DNA of 64,000 nucleotides from Cognatishimia coralii. GTDB lineage: Bacteria > Pseudomonadota > Alphaproteobacteria > Rhodobacterales > Rhodobacteraceae. The DNA is taken from assembly GCF_037478305.1 (NCBI RefSeq), contig NZ_JBBGAZ010000001.1, positions 620,001 to 684,000 on the forward strand. Reading direction: 5' to 3'. The notes beneath the pieces are model-generated. The model was given only the letters and a program-made list of their open reading frames with translations. It made no database searches and had not been told where the DNA came from. Numbering within the stretch: the stretch's first letter is position 1; every line of letters begins with the position of its first letter. Below are positions 36,396 to 45,522 of the stretch, in pieces. The position numbers were made by a program, and so were the translations under genes.

Positions 36396-36428
36396 AAAAA
36401 CGGCCCGCGACTATCGCGGGCCGTTTTT
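36396..36428 (+). terminator. Bidirectional terminator
   Basis: AAAAACGGCCCGCGA-CTA-TCGCGGGCCGTTTTT has flanking A and T tracts, so it can end both the peroxiredoxin transcript and the convergent DUF6456 transcript. Confidence 0.88.
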
Positions 36429-36430
36429 CG

Positions 36431-37516
36431 TTACCAGATCAGGTCGCCGACTTCTGGATCGCAATTGCGGTAATGTTCGGCAAGCCTTGTCAAGGCGATC
36501 CGCAGAACCACTTTGCCCGACCGCGCAGGCCATCCGAGGTGTTTCTCTGTCGCCTCCATACCGTCCATATGACAGCAGCACCTGAGGACCACATCCGACA
36601 ACCCATCGCCCAAAGTCTCAAGCGCGGCGGTCACCCGGGCTCGCGCTGTCGCTGGCCCGCTTGCCGGAGACCTTGAGGACTTGACGGTTTGCGTTGGTGC
36701 TAGGAAATGGGACCAATCCTGCGCTAGCCCCGGCTCCAGATGCGCCAGTTCGAAGTCCTCGCGCAACCGCTCCCCTGCCCGCACCAGCTCACGCGACAGG
36801 TACGGTGTGCCATCCTTGTCACGGCGACGGGCCAGCACAGCCATCGGGCCCTCAGAGCTGTGAAAGCGGACACGGCCGACTTGGCGAGCCTGAGGTTGAG
36901 TTTCAAACTTGGCCTGTGCCTCTTGAAACCCCGTTGCAGAATTTTCGCGCCGCGCCACGAGCCTCTGCAAGGCTGCCCTTCCTTGCGGCGTGATCACATA
37001 GCGCGCCACCCGCCCGCCGGACTTGCAGGAAATCCAATCCTTGAGCGCCATGGCCTCGGCTACCGCGCGGTCCGTGACTGCTGTGCGCTCACTTTGCCCG
37101 TTCAATCCCTCGCGCATGACCACGGCCTTATCAAGATCCTGTGCAACCGCAAGAATAGCGCCTGAGTGACTGAGCCCCGTCAGGACCTCAAGGGCCGCTG
37201 CATCCAAGGTTTCGTCGCTGGCTGGGGGATCGACTGCATGACCATCCATCCCAATTGTCTCCGTCGCTGAGAGGGGCGGTTTGGTCGGAGACACGCGGGC
37301 GCTGAGTGCAGCCAAAGCGGCATCGATCAAGGGATCGTCACGACGGGATTCAACCCGCCTGATCTGACGCATGATGGTCGACGCATGGCATTTGGAATGT
37401 CGCGCAAGCTCTCGAATAGAAACACCTTTTTCCGTATGGGCCAAGTAGCGCACCGCATAGGGTGGCACCCAGGTGGGAATGCTGTTCAGGTTGTGGTCTC
37501 TGGTCCTCTCCGACAT
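36431..37516 (-). CDS. DUF6456 / helix-turn-helix protein
   Basis: A 361-residue protein. Near the N-terminus, VSIRELARHSKCHASTIMRQIRR (quoted as VSIRELARHSKCHAS and TIMRQIRR) is a helix-turn-helix, and a second winged-helix-like part follows (VTDRAVAEAMALKDWISCK, then VARYVITPQGRAALQRL). The C-terminal part, with LGDGLSDVVLRCCCHMDGMEATEKHLGW split around the cysteines, fits DUF6456. It is probably a DNA-binding regulator. The ATG at 37516 (MSERTRDHN) has GGGG upstream. The upstream gap contains a consensus DnaA box. Beside it, on the opposite strand, is a DUF6477 gene; the two commonly occur together in Rhodobacteraceae. Function unknown. Confidence 0.8.
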   Translation of the reverse strand: MSERTRDHNLNSIPTWVPPYAVRYLAHTEKGVSIRELARHSKCHASTIMRQIRRVESRRDDPLIDAALAALSARVSPTKPPLSATETIGMDGHAVDPPASDETLDAAALEVLTGLSHSGAILAVAQDLDKAVVMREGLNGQSERTAVTDRAVAEAMALKDWISCKSGGRVARYVITPQGRAALQRLVARRENSATGFQEAQAKFETQPQARQVGRVRFHSSEGPMAVLARRRDKDGTPYLSRELVRAGERLREDFELAHLEPGLAQDWSHFLAPTQTVKSSRSPASGPATARARVTAALETLGDGLSDVVLRCCCHMDGMEATEKHLGWPARSGKVVLRIALTRLAEHYRNCDPEVGDLIW

Positions 37517-37550
37517 GTGAAATACCCCACGGAAGGTACACAATACTGCC

Positions 37551-37587
37551 CTTTTTATCCGCGTTATTGTCCCCGGATTTATCCACA
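37551..37587 (-). promoter_or_regulatory. DnaA box(es) upstream of the DUF6456 gene
   Basis: TTATCCACA (37579-37587) is the exact E. coli DnaA consensus, and TTATCCGCG lies about 23 bases to its left. They are 35-70 bases upstream of the DUF6456 start codon. Their number is too low for an origin, so a DnaA-responsive promoter is the more likely reading. Confidence 0.4.
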
Positions 37588-37755
37588 CGCTAGGCAGCAT
37601 TGGTTACCGACGCGTTAAAATATGCGTGCGGATCCGATGATTGTTTCCATTTGGTAAACAGTGCCTGAGGTGCCCGCACGGTGCTTTACGTCCACGCAAC
37701 ACCCCATTGGGCTGTGGCACGCTTGGCTGCGATTCCAGAAAAAGGGGACAGAGTC

Positions 37756-38040
37756 ATGGATATCTTGCAGCGCATGAACCGCCTTAAGCGCCCACCAATC
37801 CTGGTGCGCGCGGCCAAAGAAGGCGCTCTCAGCTATCGGCGCGACACACATCTAAAACGCTATTTCGGAGAGGTTCCTCCGATGCACAGCAAGGACCTTT
37901 TGGGACGTCTTTTGCATCTTGAGGATCAAAGCAACGATCAAAGACTGGCAGAAACGGCTGACTATTCCGTCTCGCGCCACGTGGACATTTTGATCGCAGT
38001 CATAGGCGAAGCGCAGATTTTCCGCGCCTCGCAGTCGTAA
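37756..38040 (+). CDS. DUF6477 family small protein
   Basis: A 94-residue cytoplasmic protein with the DUF6477 pattern: RMNRLKRPPILVRAAKEGA, then YRRD, LGRLLHLE and the C-terminal YSVSRHVDILIAVIGEAQ. It is rich in arginine and hydrophobic helices. No catalytic motif is visible. The ATG at 37756 with AAAGGGGA upstream is preferred to a GTG at 37681. It ends 9 bases before the convergent mttB-like gene. The role is unknown, but the pairing with DUF6456 is conserved in relatives. Confidence 0.82.
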   Translation: MDILQRMNRLKRPPILVRAAKEGALSYRRDTHLKRYFGEVPPMHSKDLLGRLLHLEDQSNDQRLAETADYSVSRHVDILIAVIGEAQIFRASQS

Positions 38041-38049
38041 ATTGCGCCC

Positions 38050-39594
38050 TTAGATAAAGGCGTCTGGCATGGACGCCTTTTTCTCGGCAACATAGGCGTT
38101 GAGCGCCTCTTCGATGGCCGGATCAATCGCCGGTTTCTGGTAGTTGTCCAGCAGGGTCTTAACGCGATTGGCCGCAAGGGTTTGCGTATCGCGCGCGCCC
38201 TCTTCTTCCCAGGTTTCAAACGGCTTGTAGTCCAGGAGTTCAGAGCGCCAGAAAGCCGATTTAAAGTTCGCTTGCGTATGGGCACAGCCCAGATAATGCC
38301 CGCCTGGTCCGACTTCGCGGATCGCGTCCATCCCCTGGCCGTTCGTGTCAATCGCAACGCCTTCGGCCATTTTCTGCAGGATGCCGAGCTGGTCTGCGTC
38401 CATCACAAACTTCTCGAAAGACGACACCAGTCCGCCCTCAAGCCAGCCACAGCTGTGCAGCATAAAGTTCACGCCACCAAGAAGCGCCGCATTGTGCGTG
38501 TGTGCGGTTTCATAGGCCGCCTGCGCATCTGGCAGTTTGGAGCCACAGAGACCGCCACCCGAGCGGAACGGCAGCCCCATGCGACGGGCCAGTTGACCTG
38601 CGCCATAGAGGATCTGGCTCGCTTCGGGCGTGCCGAAGGTCGGTGCACCAGAGCCCATGTCGATCGAAGTCACGAAGGCGCCAAAGATGACCGGCGCACC
38701 TTTGCGGATGAGCTGGCTATAGGCGATGCCCGCGAGGACTTCGGCCATGACCTGCGTCAGGGTTCCTGCGACGGACACAGGCGCCATTGCACCGCCCACG
38801 ATGAAGGGCGACACGATGCAGGCTTGGTTGTTCTTGGCATAAACCTCAAGCGCGCCCATCATCACATCGTCAAATGTCATCGGCGAGTTGATGTTGATGA
38901 GCGAGGTCATCACGGTGTTGTCTTGGACGAAATCCTTGCCAAAGAGGATGCCCGCCATGTCGACAGAATCTTGTGCGCGGCTTGGTTCGGTCACAGAGCC
39001 CATGAACGGCTTGTCGCTCAGCGTCATATGCGCAAGCAGCATGTCCAGGTGACGTTTATTCACCGGAATATCGGTTGGTTCGCAGACCGTACCGCCCGAG
39101 TGGTGCAGGTATTTGGACATATAGCCCAGCTTCACGAATTTCTGGAAATCATCCATGGTCGCATAGCGGCGCCCACCATCCACATCACGCACGAACGGAG
39201 GGCCATAGACCGGCGCACAGACCAGAGAGTTGCCGCCAATAACAACGGATTTTTCCGGGTTGCGGGCGTGTTGGGTGATTGTGGACGGTGCGGTCTTGCA
39301 AAGCTCACGTGCCAGACCGCGCGGAATGCGAACGCGCTCGCCTTCTACGGTGGCGCCCGCCTCTTTCCAGCGCTCAAGGGCGGCTGGGTTGTCTACAAAG
39401 TTAACACCGACCTCTTCGAGGATGGTTTCGGCATTGGTCTCGATGATCTCGAGCGCCTCTTCGGTGAGGATCTCAAACAGCGGGATATTGCGTTCGATAT
39501 ACTTCGCGGTTTCGATCTTGATCGACCCACGTTCTGCACGGCGGGCTGCGCCCCCGCCTCCACGGCTACGACGACGAGATGTTGCTTCGGCCAT
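38050..39594 (-). CDS. Trimethylamine methyltransferase (MttB/MtgB) family protein, non-pyrrolysine
   Basis: A 514-residue TIM-barrel methyltransferase. It has a basic N-terminal tail (SRRRSRGGGGAARRAERG), and the MttB-like marks NFVDNPAALERWKEAGA, PPFVRDVDGGRRYATMDDF and the C-terminal GGHYLGCAHTQANFKSAFW (quoted separately). No in-frame amber codon is present, so it lacks pyrrolysine and belongs with glycine betaine methyltransferases such as MtgB and similar quaternary-amine enzymes. It would transfer a methyl group to a corrinoid protein; the MtbC-like protein at 936-1634 is a candidate partner. The ATG at 39594 has AGGAA upstream. The amine substrate is not determinable. Confidence 0.92.
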   Translation of the reverse strand: MAEATSRRRSRGGGGAARRAERGSIKIETAKYIERNIPLFEILTEEALEIIETNAETILEEVGVNFVDNPAALERWKEAGATVEGERVRIPRGLARELCKTAPSTITQHARNPEKSVVIGGNSLVCAPVYGPPFVRDVDGGRRYATMDDFQKFVKLGYMSKYLHHSGGTVCEPTDIPVNKRHLDMLLAHMTLSDKPFMGSVTEPSRAQDSVDMAGILFGKDFVQDNTVMTSLININSPMTFDDVMMGALEVYAKNNQACIVSPFIVGGAMAPVSVAGTLTQVMAEVLAGIAYSQLIRKGAPVIFGAFVTSIDMGSGAPTFGTPEASQILYGAGQLARRMGLPFRSGGGLCGSKLPDAQAAYETAHTHNAALLGGVNFMLHSCGWLEGGLVSSFEKFVMDADQLGILQKMAEGVAIDTNGQGMDAIREVGPGGHYLGCAHTQANFKSAFWRSELLDYKPFETWEEEGARDTQTLAANRVKTLLDNYQKPAIDPAIEEALNAYVAEKKASMPDAFI

Positions 39595-39717
39595 ATTGTT
39601 CCTCACCCTCAGGCGTTAAAAGTTGATCTTATCTAGCCCGCCCCCATTTGTCGCCACCGAGGGATTGCGGCTATTTGCCGAAAAAAGCGACATTTGACGC
39701 GCGGATTTGTCGCCTTT

Positions 39718-39780
39718 AGGGGCTTTGCCCCTCGCGCCCTAGAGCGCTCACCCCAGAGTATTTGCGGCAAGATGAAAGCG
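39718..39780 (+). repeat. Dispersed intergenic repeat, copy C
   Basis: AGGGGC-TTT-GCCCCT (39718-39732) is followed by GCGCCC and GAGCGC, then the tail CCCCAGAGTATTT and GCGGCAAGATGAAA. It lies 39 bases before the guaA start, in the divergent gap between the mttB-like gene and guaA. Confidence 0.65.
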
Positions 39781-39818
39781 GCTTGCGATTTTTGGGGTTT
39801 TGGCATATCCGCCCCCCC

Positions 39819-41378
39819 ATGACAGAGACATCCCACGACCGCCTGCTTATTATCGACTTTGGTAGCCAAGTGACGCAGCTCATTGCCCGTCGCTTGCGCG
39901 AGCTGAATGTTTATTGTGAAATCCACCCTTACCAGAATGTGACCATGGAAATGGTGCGCGAGATGGCACCCAAAGCTGTGATCTTTTCCGGTGGGCCTGA
40001 TAGTGTGACGCGAGAGGGATCTCCACGGGCGCCGCAGGAGATTTTCGATCTGGGCGTTCCGATTTTGGGCATCTGTTATGGCCAGCAGGTGATGATGCAT
40101 CAACTCGGTGGCAAGGTTGAATCGGGCCATGGCACGGCAGAGTTCGGTCGCGCCTTTGTGACGCCTCAAAACGAGCTGTCGATTTTGGAAGGTTGGTTCA
40201 CCGAAGGTGACGAGCAAGCCTGGATGAGCCACGGCGACCATGTCTCTGAGATCGCTGAGGGTTTTGAGGTTTACGGCACATCCCCGAATGCGCCTTATGC
40301 GATCACGGCGGATGTCTCTCGAAACTTCTACGCGGTGCAGTTTCACCCCGAGGTGCATCACACGCCGCGTGGTGCGAAGCTGTATGAGAACTTCGTCAAA
40401 CTGGCGGGTTTCTCCGGCGATTGGACCATGGGTGCCTATCGCGAAATCATGGTCGAGAAGATCCGTGAGCAAGTTGGTGATAAAAAGGTCATCTGTGCGT
40501 TGTCCGGTGGTGTCGACAGTTCGGTTGCTGCGGCCTTGATCCATGAGGCGATCGGAGATCAGTTGACCTGTGTCTTTGTGGACCACGGGTTGCTGCGCAA
40601 GAACGAAGCAGATGAAGTCGTCGGCATGTTCCGCGACAATATGAACCTGCAGGTGATCCACGCGGATGAAACGGAACTGTTCCTTGGCGAATTGGAAGGC
40701 CAGTCGGATCCGGAAACCAAACGCAAGATCATCGGGAAACTCTTTATCGACGTGTTCCAGAAATACGCGGATCAGATCGAAGGCGCTGAATTCCTTGCGC
40801 AAGGCACGCTCTACCCCGATGTGATTGAATCCGTGAGCTTTTCCGGCGGACCTTCGGTGACCATTAAATCTCACCACAACGTTGGCGGCTTGCCTGAGAA
40901 GATGGGCCTGAAGCTGGTTGAGCCTCTGCGTGAGCTCTTCAAAGACGAGGTCCGCGCCTTGGGTCGAGAGCTGGGTCTGCCTGCGTCTTTCATTGGCCGT
41001 CACCCCTTCCCCGGGCCGGGTTTGGCGATCCGTTGTCCCGGCGAAATCACCCGCGAGAAACTCGAGATCCTGCGCGAGGCGGATGCGATCTATATCGATC
41101 AGATCCGCAAACATGGTCTGTATGATGAGATCTGGCAGGCCTTCGTGGCGATCCTGCCCGTGCGCACAGTGGGTGTTATGGGTGATGGCCGCACATATGA
41201 CTACGCCTGCGCGCTGCGTGCCGTGACCTCGGTGGATGGTATGACTGCGGATTACTACCCGTTCAGCCATGAATTCCTTGGCGAAACCGCGACGCGGATC
41301 ATCAACGAAGTCAAAGGCATCAACCGCTGCACCTATGACATCACCTCCAAGCCTCCGGGCACGATTGAATGGGAATAA
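39819..41378 (+). CDS. guaA: GMP synthase (glutamine-hydrolysing)
   Basis: A 519-residue enzyme that aminates XMP to GMP. The N-terminal glutamine amidotransferase has the catalytic C86 (GICYGQQ) with histidine and glutamate in VQFHPEVHHT. The ATP-pyrophosphatase domain has the PP-loop CALSGGVDSSV, and the C-terminal dimerisation domain ends in RCTYDITSKPPGTIEWE. The ATG at 39819 is right after a C-rich leader and follows intergenic repeat copy C. It overlaps the following YdcF gene by 10 bases. Confidence 0.98.
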   Translation: MTETSHDRLLIIDFGSQVTQLIARRLRELNVYCEIHPYQNVTMEMVREMAPKAVIFSGGPDSVTREGSPRAPQEIFDLGVPILGICYGQQVMMHQLGGKVESGHGTAEFGRAFVTPQNELSILEGWFTEGDEQAWMSHGDHVSEIAEGFEVYGTSPNAPYAITADVSRNFYAVQFHPEVHHTPRGAKLYENFVKLAGFSGDWTMGAYREIMVEKIREQVGDKKVICALSGGVDSSVAAALIHEAIGDQLTCVFVDHGLLRKNEADEVVGMFRDNMNLQVIHADETELFLGELEGQSDPETKRKIIGKLFIDVFQKYADQIEGAEFLAQGTLYPDVIESVSFSGGPSVTIKSHHNVGGLPEKMGLKLVEPLRELFKDEVRALGRELGLPASFIGRHPFPGPGLAIRCPGEITREKLEILREADAIYIDQIRKHGLYDEIWQAFVAILPVRTVGVMGDGRTYDYACALRAVTSVDGMTADYYPFSHEFLGETATRIINEVKGINRCTYDITSKPPGTIEWE

Positions 41379-42016
41379 AGCGCGCGTTTTTCAAGCTGTT
41401 GCGCCTTGGGGTGGTTGTCTATGCAGCCACCCTTTTTGCAGTCATTGGGTGGAGTTTTTTGTGGCCACGCAGTGAATTAGCGCAGGTGTCTCATGTTGAA
41501 GCCATCGTCTGCTTGGGTGCGGGCCATTATGATGACGGGCGGATCGGGCGAAAATCTGAACAACGTGCCAAGACCTGCGCGGATCTTCATCTTTTGCAGC
41601 CGGAAACACCGATTGTCTTCACCGGCATCAGTGCGGTGAACAAAACAGTTGCCGAGATGATGGCAGAAGTCGCGCGAGAAAGTGGCGTGCCCAATCAATA
41701 CATCGTCGAAGAAAATAAAGCGCGCTCGACGCTACAAAACGCTCTCTTTTCGCTCCCTTACCTTGACGCAACAGCTCCAGTCGCCCTTGTCACCGACAGC
41801 TTCCATCTGCCACGCAGCTATGTGAGTTTTCGCTGGGCCGGATATGAAGATCTTAGGTTGATCGCGGCCCAATCGCGCCAAGGCGAACGCTGGATATGGC
41901 CAGGGCCGAAATCTTTGTTGTCTGAACCACTAAAGATCTATTTCAACCTGCTCCGCGGCGGCCTCTGGACCCTCGCCAATCGTTTTGGCGTAGAAAACAC
42001 CGCCTGGCTTATGTAG
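41369..42016 (+). CDS. YdcF/DUF218 family membrane-associated protein
   Basis: A 215-residue protein with one N-terminal transmembrane segment (about 12-32) and a DUF218 domain. The typical marks are IVCLGAGHYDDGR, the acidic segment before FTGISAVNK, EENKARSTLQNA and VTDSFHLPRSYVSFR. DUF218 proteins resemble ElyC/SanA of envelope stress and may act on peptidoglycan or lipid carriers; the activity is unproven. The gene begins inside the last codons of guaA, so expression is linked. Confidence 0.88.
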   Translation: MGIKRAFFKLLRLGVVVYAATLFAVIGWSFLWPRSELAQVSHVEAIVCLGAGHYDDGRIGRKSEQRAKTCADLHLLQPETPIVFTGISAVNKTVAEMMAEVARESGVPNQYIVEENKARSTLQNALFSLPYLDATAPVALVTDSFHLPRSYVSFRWAGYEDLRLIAAQSRQGERWIWPGPKSLLSEPLKIYFNLLRGGLWTLANRFGVENTAWLM

Positions 42017-42043
42017 CCTGAAGCCAAAAGCGCAGGACATCTC

Positions 42044-42952
42044 ATGAGCAGCCCAACCCAGCCCCATATCGTGGTTACCGGTGCCAATGGATTTATCGGC
42101 ACGCATGTCATGCACGCTTTGGCCCATGCCGGAGAATATCCGGTGGGCCTGTGCCGTAGGCCAACAAAGGGCCTCGTTCATGGGTTCGATCTGGAAAACC
42201 CGGGCGATTATGCGCAAGTTTTGAAAGGCGCCAAAGCCGTCGTGCATTGCGCCGCGCGTGTGCATGGGCGCGAGGACAAAGCCACCGAGCTTGCCGACCA
42301 CATGAAAGCCAATCGCGATGGCACAGCCGATCTTGTTGCGCAAGCTGAGGCCGCTGGGGTTGAGACGTTTATCTTTCTTTCGACCGTCGCGGTCTATGGG
42401 GTGAACGCAAGCAGCACAGTGCTGGATCTGGACCACCCAACAGCGCCAAACACAGCCTATGGCAAAGCCAAGCTAGAGGCCGAAGATTCTGTTCTCAAAA
42501 GCAAAATGCGCGTGGTGATCCTGCGTGTGCCGCAGGTCTATGGCCCACATGGACCCGGCCTTTGGGGGCGCATGTTGCGCATGGCCAATTCTCCATATCC
42601 ACTGCCCATGGGATTTGTCCGCAACCAGCGCAGCATGATTGCCGTCCAAAATCTGGCCGATTTGATCCGTCATTGTGTTCAGTCCGCCGATGTGCCGTCT
42701 TTGATCCTTGCGACAGATCACGCCGATATCAGCACCACCGACATGATGCGTCACCTGCGAAAAGCCTTTGGACGCGCGCCGCGTCTCTTCCCTGCTCCGC
42801 TGCCTATTCTGTGGCTGGGGGCCAAGGCCATGCGGCGCTCTTATCTTTATGACACCTACTACCGATCCCTAAGGTTCACCCCGACAGACTGCGGCTGGAC
42901 CCCGCCCCTAAGCCCGGCTGACGCTTTGGCAGCCTGCGCACCAAAACGGTAA
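42044..42952 (+). CDS. NAD-dependent epimerase/dehydratase family protein
   Basis: A 302-residue extended short-chain dehydrogenase. The Rossmann motif GANGFIGTHV is at about 13-22, and the catalytic S/Y-x3-K pair is FLSTVAVYG and AYGKAK. Nucleotide-sugar epimerases such as UDP-glucose 4-epimerase-like proteins and LPS enzymes have this layout. The substrate is not clear. It follows YdcF by 27 bases, and the pair may serve the cell envelope. Confidence 0.88.
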   Translation: MSSPTQPHIVVTGANGFIGTHVMHALAHAGEYPVGLCRRPTKGLVHGFDLENPGDYAQVLKGAKAVVHCAARVHGREDKATELADHMKANRDGTADLVAQAEAAGVETFIFLSTVAVYGVNASSTVLDLDHPTAPNTAYGKAKLEAEDSVLKSKMRVVILRVPQVYGPHGPGLWGRMLRMANSPYPLPMGFVRNQRSMIAVQNLADLIRHCVQSADVPSLILATDHADISTTDMMRHLRKAFGRAPRLFPAPLPILWLGAKAMRRSYLYDTYYRSLRFTPTDCGWTPPLSPADALAACAPKR

Positions 42953-43009
42953 TTTTACTTTCCAATTGCCACGGAACCAGACACAGTCTGCCCCAGACCG
43001 GAGGACATT

Positions 43010-43345
43010 ATGGTTCGCACCACTCTCGCAGCGCTTTTAATGGCCAGCCCCTTGGCGGCAGAGGATTTCATTTGTTCAGGCACAGCGCCAGATTGGTCTT
43101 TGACGATCACTGGGTCAGAGGCGATCTTTGACTATCAGCGCAAGAACAGCTTTCAGATCCCCGATACGGCCCGTGCCGAAGGCCAAGACTGGCCCCGCGC
43201 CAAACCCTTGATCGGGGATTTTGACACGGCGGTTGTGATCCTGGATCGGGACACCTGTGAAACCGGGCCGATTTCGGTGGACATCCTCACGCAACGAGGT
43301 CAAACACCCATCCTCTTAACCGGTTGCTGCGAGATCAAAGAATGA
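43010..43345 (+). CDS. Small exported protein of unknown function
   Basis: A 111-residue protein with a signal peptide (MVRTTLAALLMASPLAA-ED) and four cysteines in the mature part (about positions 22, 83 and a CC pair near 104-105), likely paired in the periplasm. It contains FICSGTAPDWSLTITG and a late GDFDTAVVILDRDTC. It resembles small secreted proteins annotated as COG3650-like, but I do not recognise it firmly. Its last bases overlap the DMT transporter start (ATGA). Confidence 0.7.
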   Translation: MVRTTLAALLMASPLAAEDFICSGTAPDWSLTITGSEAIFDYQRKNSFQIPDTARAEGQDWPRAKPLIGDFDTAVVILDRDTCETGPISVDILTQRGQTPILLTGCCEIKE

Positions 43346-44217
43346 GTGATAGCCTTAAAGGCGTTTTGTGGATGCTGGGTTCTGTGCTGTCCTTCACAGC
43401 CATGGCCATCGCAGGCCGCGCCGTGAGCACCGAACTTGATACATTCGAGATCATGCTGTTCAGAAGCCTCTTAGGCGTGACAATCATCAGCCTGATCCTG
43501 ACCAAAACCAAATCCTGGGACCAGATCACGGGCCGTGACTTTCACCTGCACTTGGGTCGCAACATCGCGCATTTCACGGGTCAGAACCTGTGGTTCTTTG
43601 CCCTTGCCTCAATCCCCCTCGCACAAGTCTTTGCACTTGAATTCACAACACCGATTTGGGTGATCCTTTTGGCACCGATTTTCTTGAAAGAACGGTGGAG
43701 CCTTTCGACCCTACTTTGTGCGGCACTTGGATTTCTGGGCATCCTCGCCATTGCCCGCCCCGGCGTGATCCCCATGGGGGTCGGCTTTATCACTGCAGCC
43801 TGCTCGGCCATTGGCTTTGCGATCACAATGCTCTTCACCAAGCATCTGACGAAGCGCAATTCAACCATCACAATCCTGTTTTATCTGACCTCTATGCAGG
43901 CTGTCTTTGGCCTGATCTGCGCAGGATATGACGGAGACATCACCCTCCCGTCGCTGTCATCTCTGCCCTATGTCATCCTGATCGGCCTCACTGGATTGAC
44001 CGCGCATTGGAGCATAACCAGCGCGTTGCAACTCGCTCCGCCCTCTTTGGTTGCGCCTGTCGATTTCATTCGGCTGCCTTTGATAGCTGTCGTAGGGGCA
44101 GTTTTTTATGGGGAATCCGTCGACAATTGGTTAATTTTGGGGGCTTCGTTGATTTTGGCAGGCAATTACGCGAACATACTGTTGCAATTGCGCGCCACTC
44201 GGACTTCGGCGTCATAA
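43342..44217 (+). CDS. DMT/EamA-family transporter
   Basis: A 291-residue inner-membrane protein with ten hydrophobic segments, arranged as two EamA repeats of five. The first repeat ends near FLGILAIARPGVIP and the second near LILAGNYANILL. Such proteins usually export amino acids or other metabolites. The ATG at 43342 overlaps the stop codon of the preceding small secreted protein. The substrate is unknown. Confidence 0.9.
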   Translation: MSDSLKGVLWMLGSVLSFTAMAIAGRAVSTELDTFEIMLFRSLLGVTIISLILTKTKSWDQITGRDFHLHLGRNIAHFTGQNLWFFALASIPLAQVFALEFTTPIWVILLAPIFLKERWSLSTLLCAALGFLGILAIARPGVIPMGVGFITAACSAIGFAITMLFTKHLTKRNSTITILFYLTSMQAVFGLICAGYDGDITLPSLSSLPYVILIGLTGLTAHWSITSALQLAPPSLVAPVDFIRLPLIAVVGAVFYGESVDNWLILGASLILAGNYANILLQLRATRTSAS

Positions 44218-44247
44218 ATTCGACACAACTTGACGTAGTGTCAGCCG

Positions 44248-44277
44248 TTGACCGAAAAATAATGTTTTCCGTACCTT
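44248..44277 (+). promoter_or_regulatory. Possible sigma-70 promoter upstream of the FadL-like gene
   Basis: TTGACC (44248-44253) and TACCTT (44272-44277) are 18 bases apart, 40 bases upstream of the start codon. The -10 match is weak. Confidence 0.3.
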
Positions 44278-44316
44278 AGGCGCAGGGAAATTAAAATGCG
44301 CTTAGGGAGGCGTACA

Positions 44317-45403
44317 ATGATCAAAAAACTTACAGGCGCATTGTCGCTGACGTTGATGGCGACGACAGCCATGGCGGGTGGTGTTGAACGGTCCAATCAA
44401 TCTGTTTCCGCCATTTTTGCCGATGGCAACAATATCACATTTTCATTTGGTGTGGTTCAACCGACTGTGACTGGCTCTGTTGGTGGCGGTGCAGTAAGCA
44501 GTGGCGATATGGCCCCGGACTATTCGCAGTTTAGCATGTCCGCGAAAATGGACCTTAGCGAAAACGTTAGTTTCACCCTTAATCAATGATCAGCCTTACG
44601 GTGCAAATGTGGACTACAGCGGGTCAGGTGCTGCCTATCCACTGCGTAACGCAGGCGCGAGCACTGTAACAAATGCTACCGTGGACTCCAATTCGATCAC
44701 TGGTATTCTCCGCTACTCTCTTGATAGTGGCGTAAGTGTATACGGTGGTTTGCGCTATACATCGATCGATACGCAAGCGACGGTTGCGAATGGCCTGTTC
44801 TCTTACGTGCTAAACAGTGCGGAAGGCAATGGGACTGGGTATCTAGCTGGTGTTGCTTACGAGATACCAGAAATCGCCCTGCGAGTTGCTCTTACTTACA
44901 ACTCATCTATCGACATGACTATGACGACTCTGGAAGCAGGTGTTGTCAACGGCTCAACCAATATCTCGACACCTCAGTCGCTTCACCTTGAAGCGCAAAG
45001 CGGTATCGCGGAAGATACACTGTTGTTTGGTAGTGTGCGCTGGGTGGATTGGTCCTCGTTTTCGTTCTCGCCACCAAACTATCCTGTTAATCCACTTCTT
45101 TCCTATTCGAGAGATTCTTACACATACACACTCGGCGTAGGGCGTCGGATTAACGACGAATGGTCGGCATCAGCGACAGTGAGCCATGAATCTGCAAGCG
45201 GCCAGCCAGCGACGGACCTTGCACCTACAGATGGCCGCACTGGTTTGACGCTTGGCGTTCGCTATGAACAAGACGGTTACACAATTTCCGGCGGTGTAAA
45301 CTACACTTGGTTGGGCGACACGACGACTGCAGCACCAATTGGAGCAAGCTTCGCTGACAACCATGTCTTGGGTGCGGGAATTAGCGTTGGTGTGAACTTC
45401 TAA
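44317..45403 (+). pseudogene. OmpP1/FadL/TodX-family outer-membrane protein, interrupted by a one-base insertion
   Basis: Two reading frames form one beta-barrel porin of about 361 residues. The first (44317-44589) has a signal peptide (MIKKLTGALSLTLMATTAMA), then GGVERSNQSVSAIFADGNN, ending MDLSENVSFTLNQ. The second, from frame +2, continues DQPYGANVDYSGSGAAYPL and ends with the barrel strands GLTLGVRYEQ and GAGISVGVNF. An extra A at 44581-44582 explains the shift: without it, the reading becomes TLINDQPYGA. The coding sequence is more AT-rich than neighbours, with loose codon usage as for outer-membrane proteins that evolve fast. The family transports hydrophobic compounds such as fatty acids. 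Confidence 0.85.
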
Positions 45404-45426
45404 ACTCGCTTCAAAAAACAAAACAC

Positions 45427-45455
45427 AAACCCCGCCCATCTCGGCGGGGTTTTTT
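45427..45455 (+). terminator. Terminator after the FadL-like gene
   Basis: AACCCCGCC-CATCTC-GGCGGGGTT followed by a T tract. Retention of a strong terminator fits a recently interrupted or error-affected gene. Confidence 0.85.
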
Positions 45456-45522
45456 CATTTCACCATTTGACGCCCTGCCCGCACACAGCTACCTAATTCC
45501 AAACAGCAATTCGAGCCGGGCC

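Noticed and set aside
37517..37755. A replication origin, because of the DnaA box
   Set aside because: Only one exact box and one near box; no dnaA, dnaN, parA or hemE neighbourhood and no AT-rich unwinding region.
38050..39594. A pyrrolysine (amber) codon in the MttB-like gene
   Set aside because: The frame is continuous without an in-frame TAG, so it belongs to the non-pyrrolysine branch.
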